15,319 bases of DNA from an uncultured bacterium. Lineage in GTDB: Bacteria; Bacillota; Clostridia; Lachnospirales; Lachnospiraceae. Made by a program: the position numbers and the translations under genes. This document shows, one piece after another, positions 15,296 through 15,319 of this stretch (positions are counted from its first letter, which is position 1; each line of letters begins with the position of its first letter). The stretch is from assembly GCA_905214365.1 (NCBI GenBank), contig CAJMMH010000030.1:1-15319 (forward strand). Direction: 5' to 3'. The notes beneath the pieces are model-generated. The model was not told the origin of the DNA. It made no database searches and saw only the letters and a program-made list of their open reading frames with translations.

Positions 15296-15319
15296 AAAAA
15301 AAGACCGGCATACCATATG
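15296..15319 (-). terminator. Distal half of a probable terminator from a gene beyond the right edge
   Basis: On the minus strand the window begins with GGTATGCCGGTC followed by seven T residues (A-tract at 15296-15302). This has the form of a terminator's right arm and T-tract; the left arm would lie outside the window. If so, a leftward gene ends just beyond the window and the glycosidase operon starts as a separate transcript. Confidence 0.45.

Overview
The window looks like a chromosomal segment from an anaerobic gut-type Firmicute, most likely Lachnospiraceae. This is inferred from the strong GGAGG-type ribosome binding sites, the mid-range base composition, the AraC/glycosidase gene style and the intergenic palindromes; no marker gene settles it. 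It holds eight convincing protein genes. There are no rRNA or tRNA genes, no transposase and no CRISPR array.

Layout. 1-2582: two plus-strand genes, an exported DUF885 putative metallohydrolase and a small flavoprotein with an iron-sulfur-type cysteine motif, followed by a hairpin region. 2657-5820: a divergent pair, a GH31 alpha-glycosidase (minus) and an AraC-type sugar regulator (plus). 5890-6924: a minus-strand adenosine deaminase with a near-consensus promoter; its probable terminator lies inside the 3' end of the araC-type gene. 6985-7302: a gene-free stretch packed with palindromes, ending in the terminator of the next operon. 7327-15094: a minus-strand operon of three large glycosidases, read right to left as a DUF5060/DUF4038 (GH140-like) protein, a 1103-residue GH106-like protein overlapping it by 4 bases, and a GH35 beta-galactosidase after a 200-base gap. 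A putative promoter lies at 15234-15262. The right edge carries the distal half of what looks like the terminator of a gene outside the window.

How the genes work together. None of the four glycosidases shows a signal peptide, so they probably act on imported oligosaccharides in the cytoplasm. The combination of GH140-like, GH106-like and GH35 enzymes suggests trimming of side chains of a complex plant glycan such as pectin (rhamnogalacturonan). The GH31 enzyme would remove alpha-linked xylose or glucose, probably under the divergent AraC-type regulator. No transporter is visible. Substrate assignments are inferences from family membership.

Most worth a second look: the large GH106-like enzyme and its operon; serine/glycine-rich insertions in two operon enzymes; the palindrome cluster at 6985-7168 bounded by a near-identical 25/26-base direct repeat; the adenosine deaminase terminator embedded in a neighbour's coding sequence; and an 18-base-period repeat plus a stem-loop in front of the GH35 gene.
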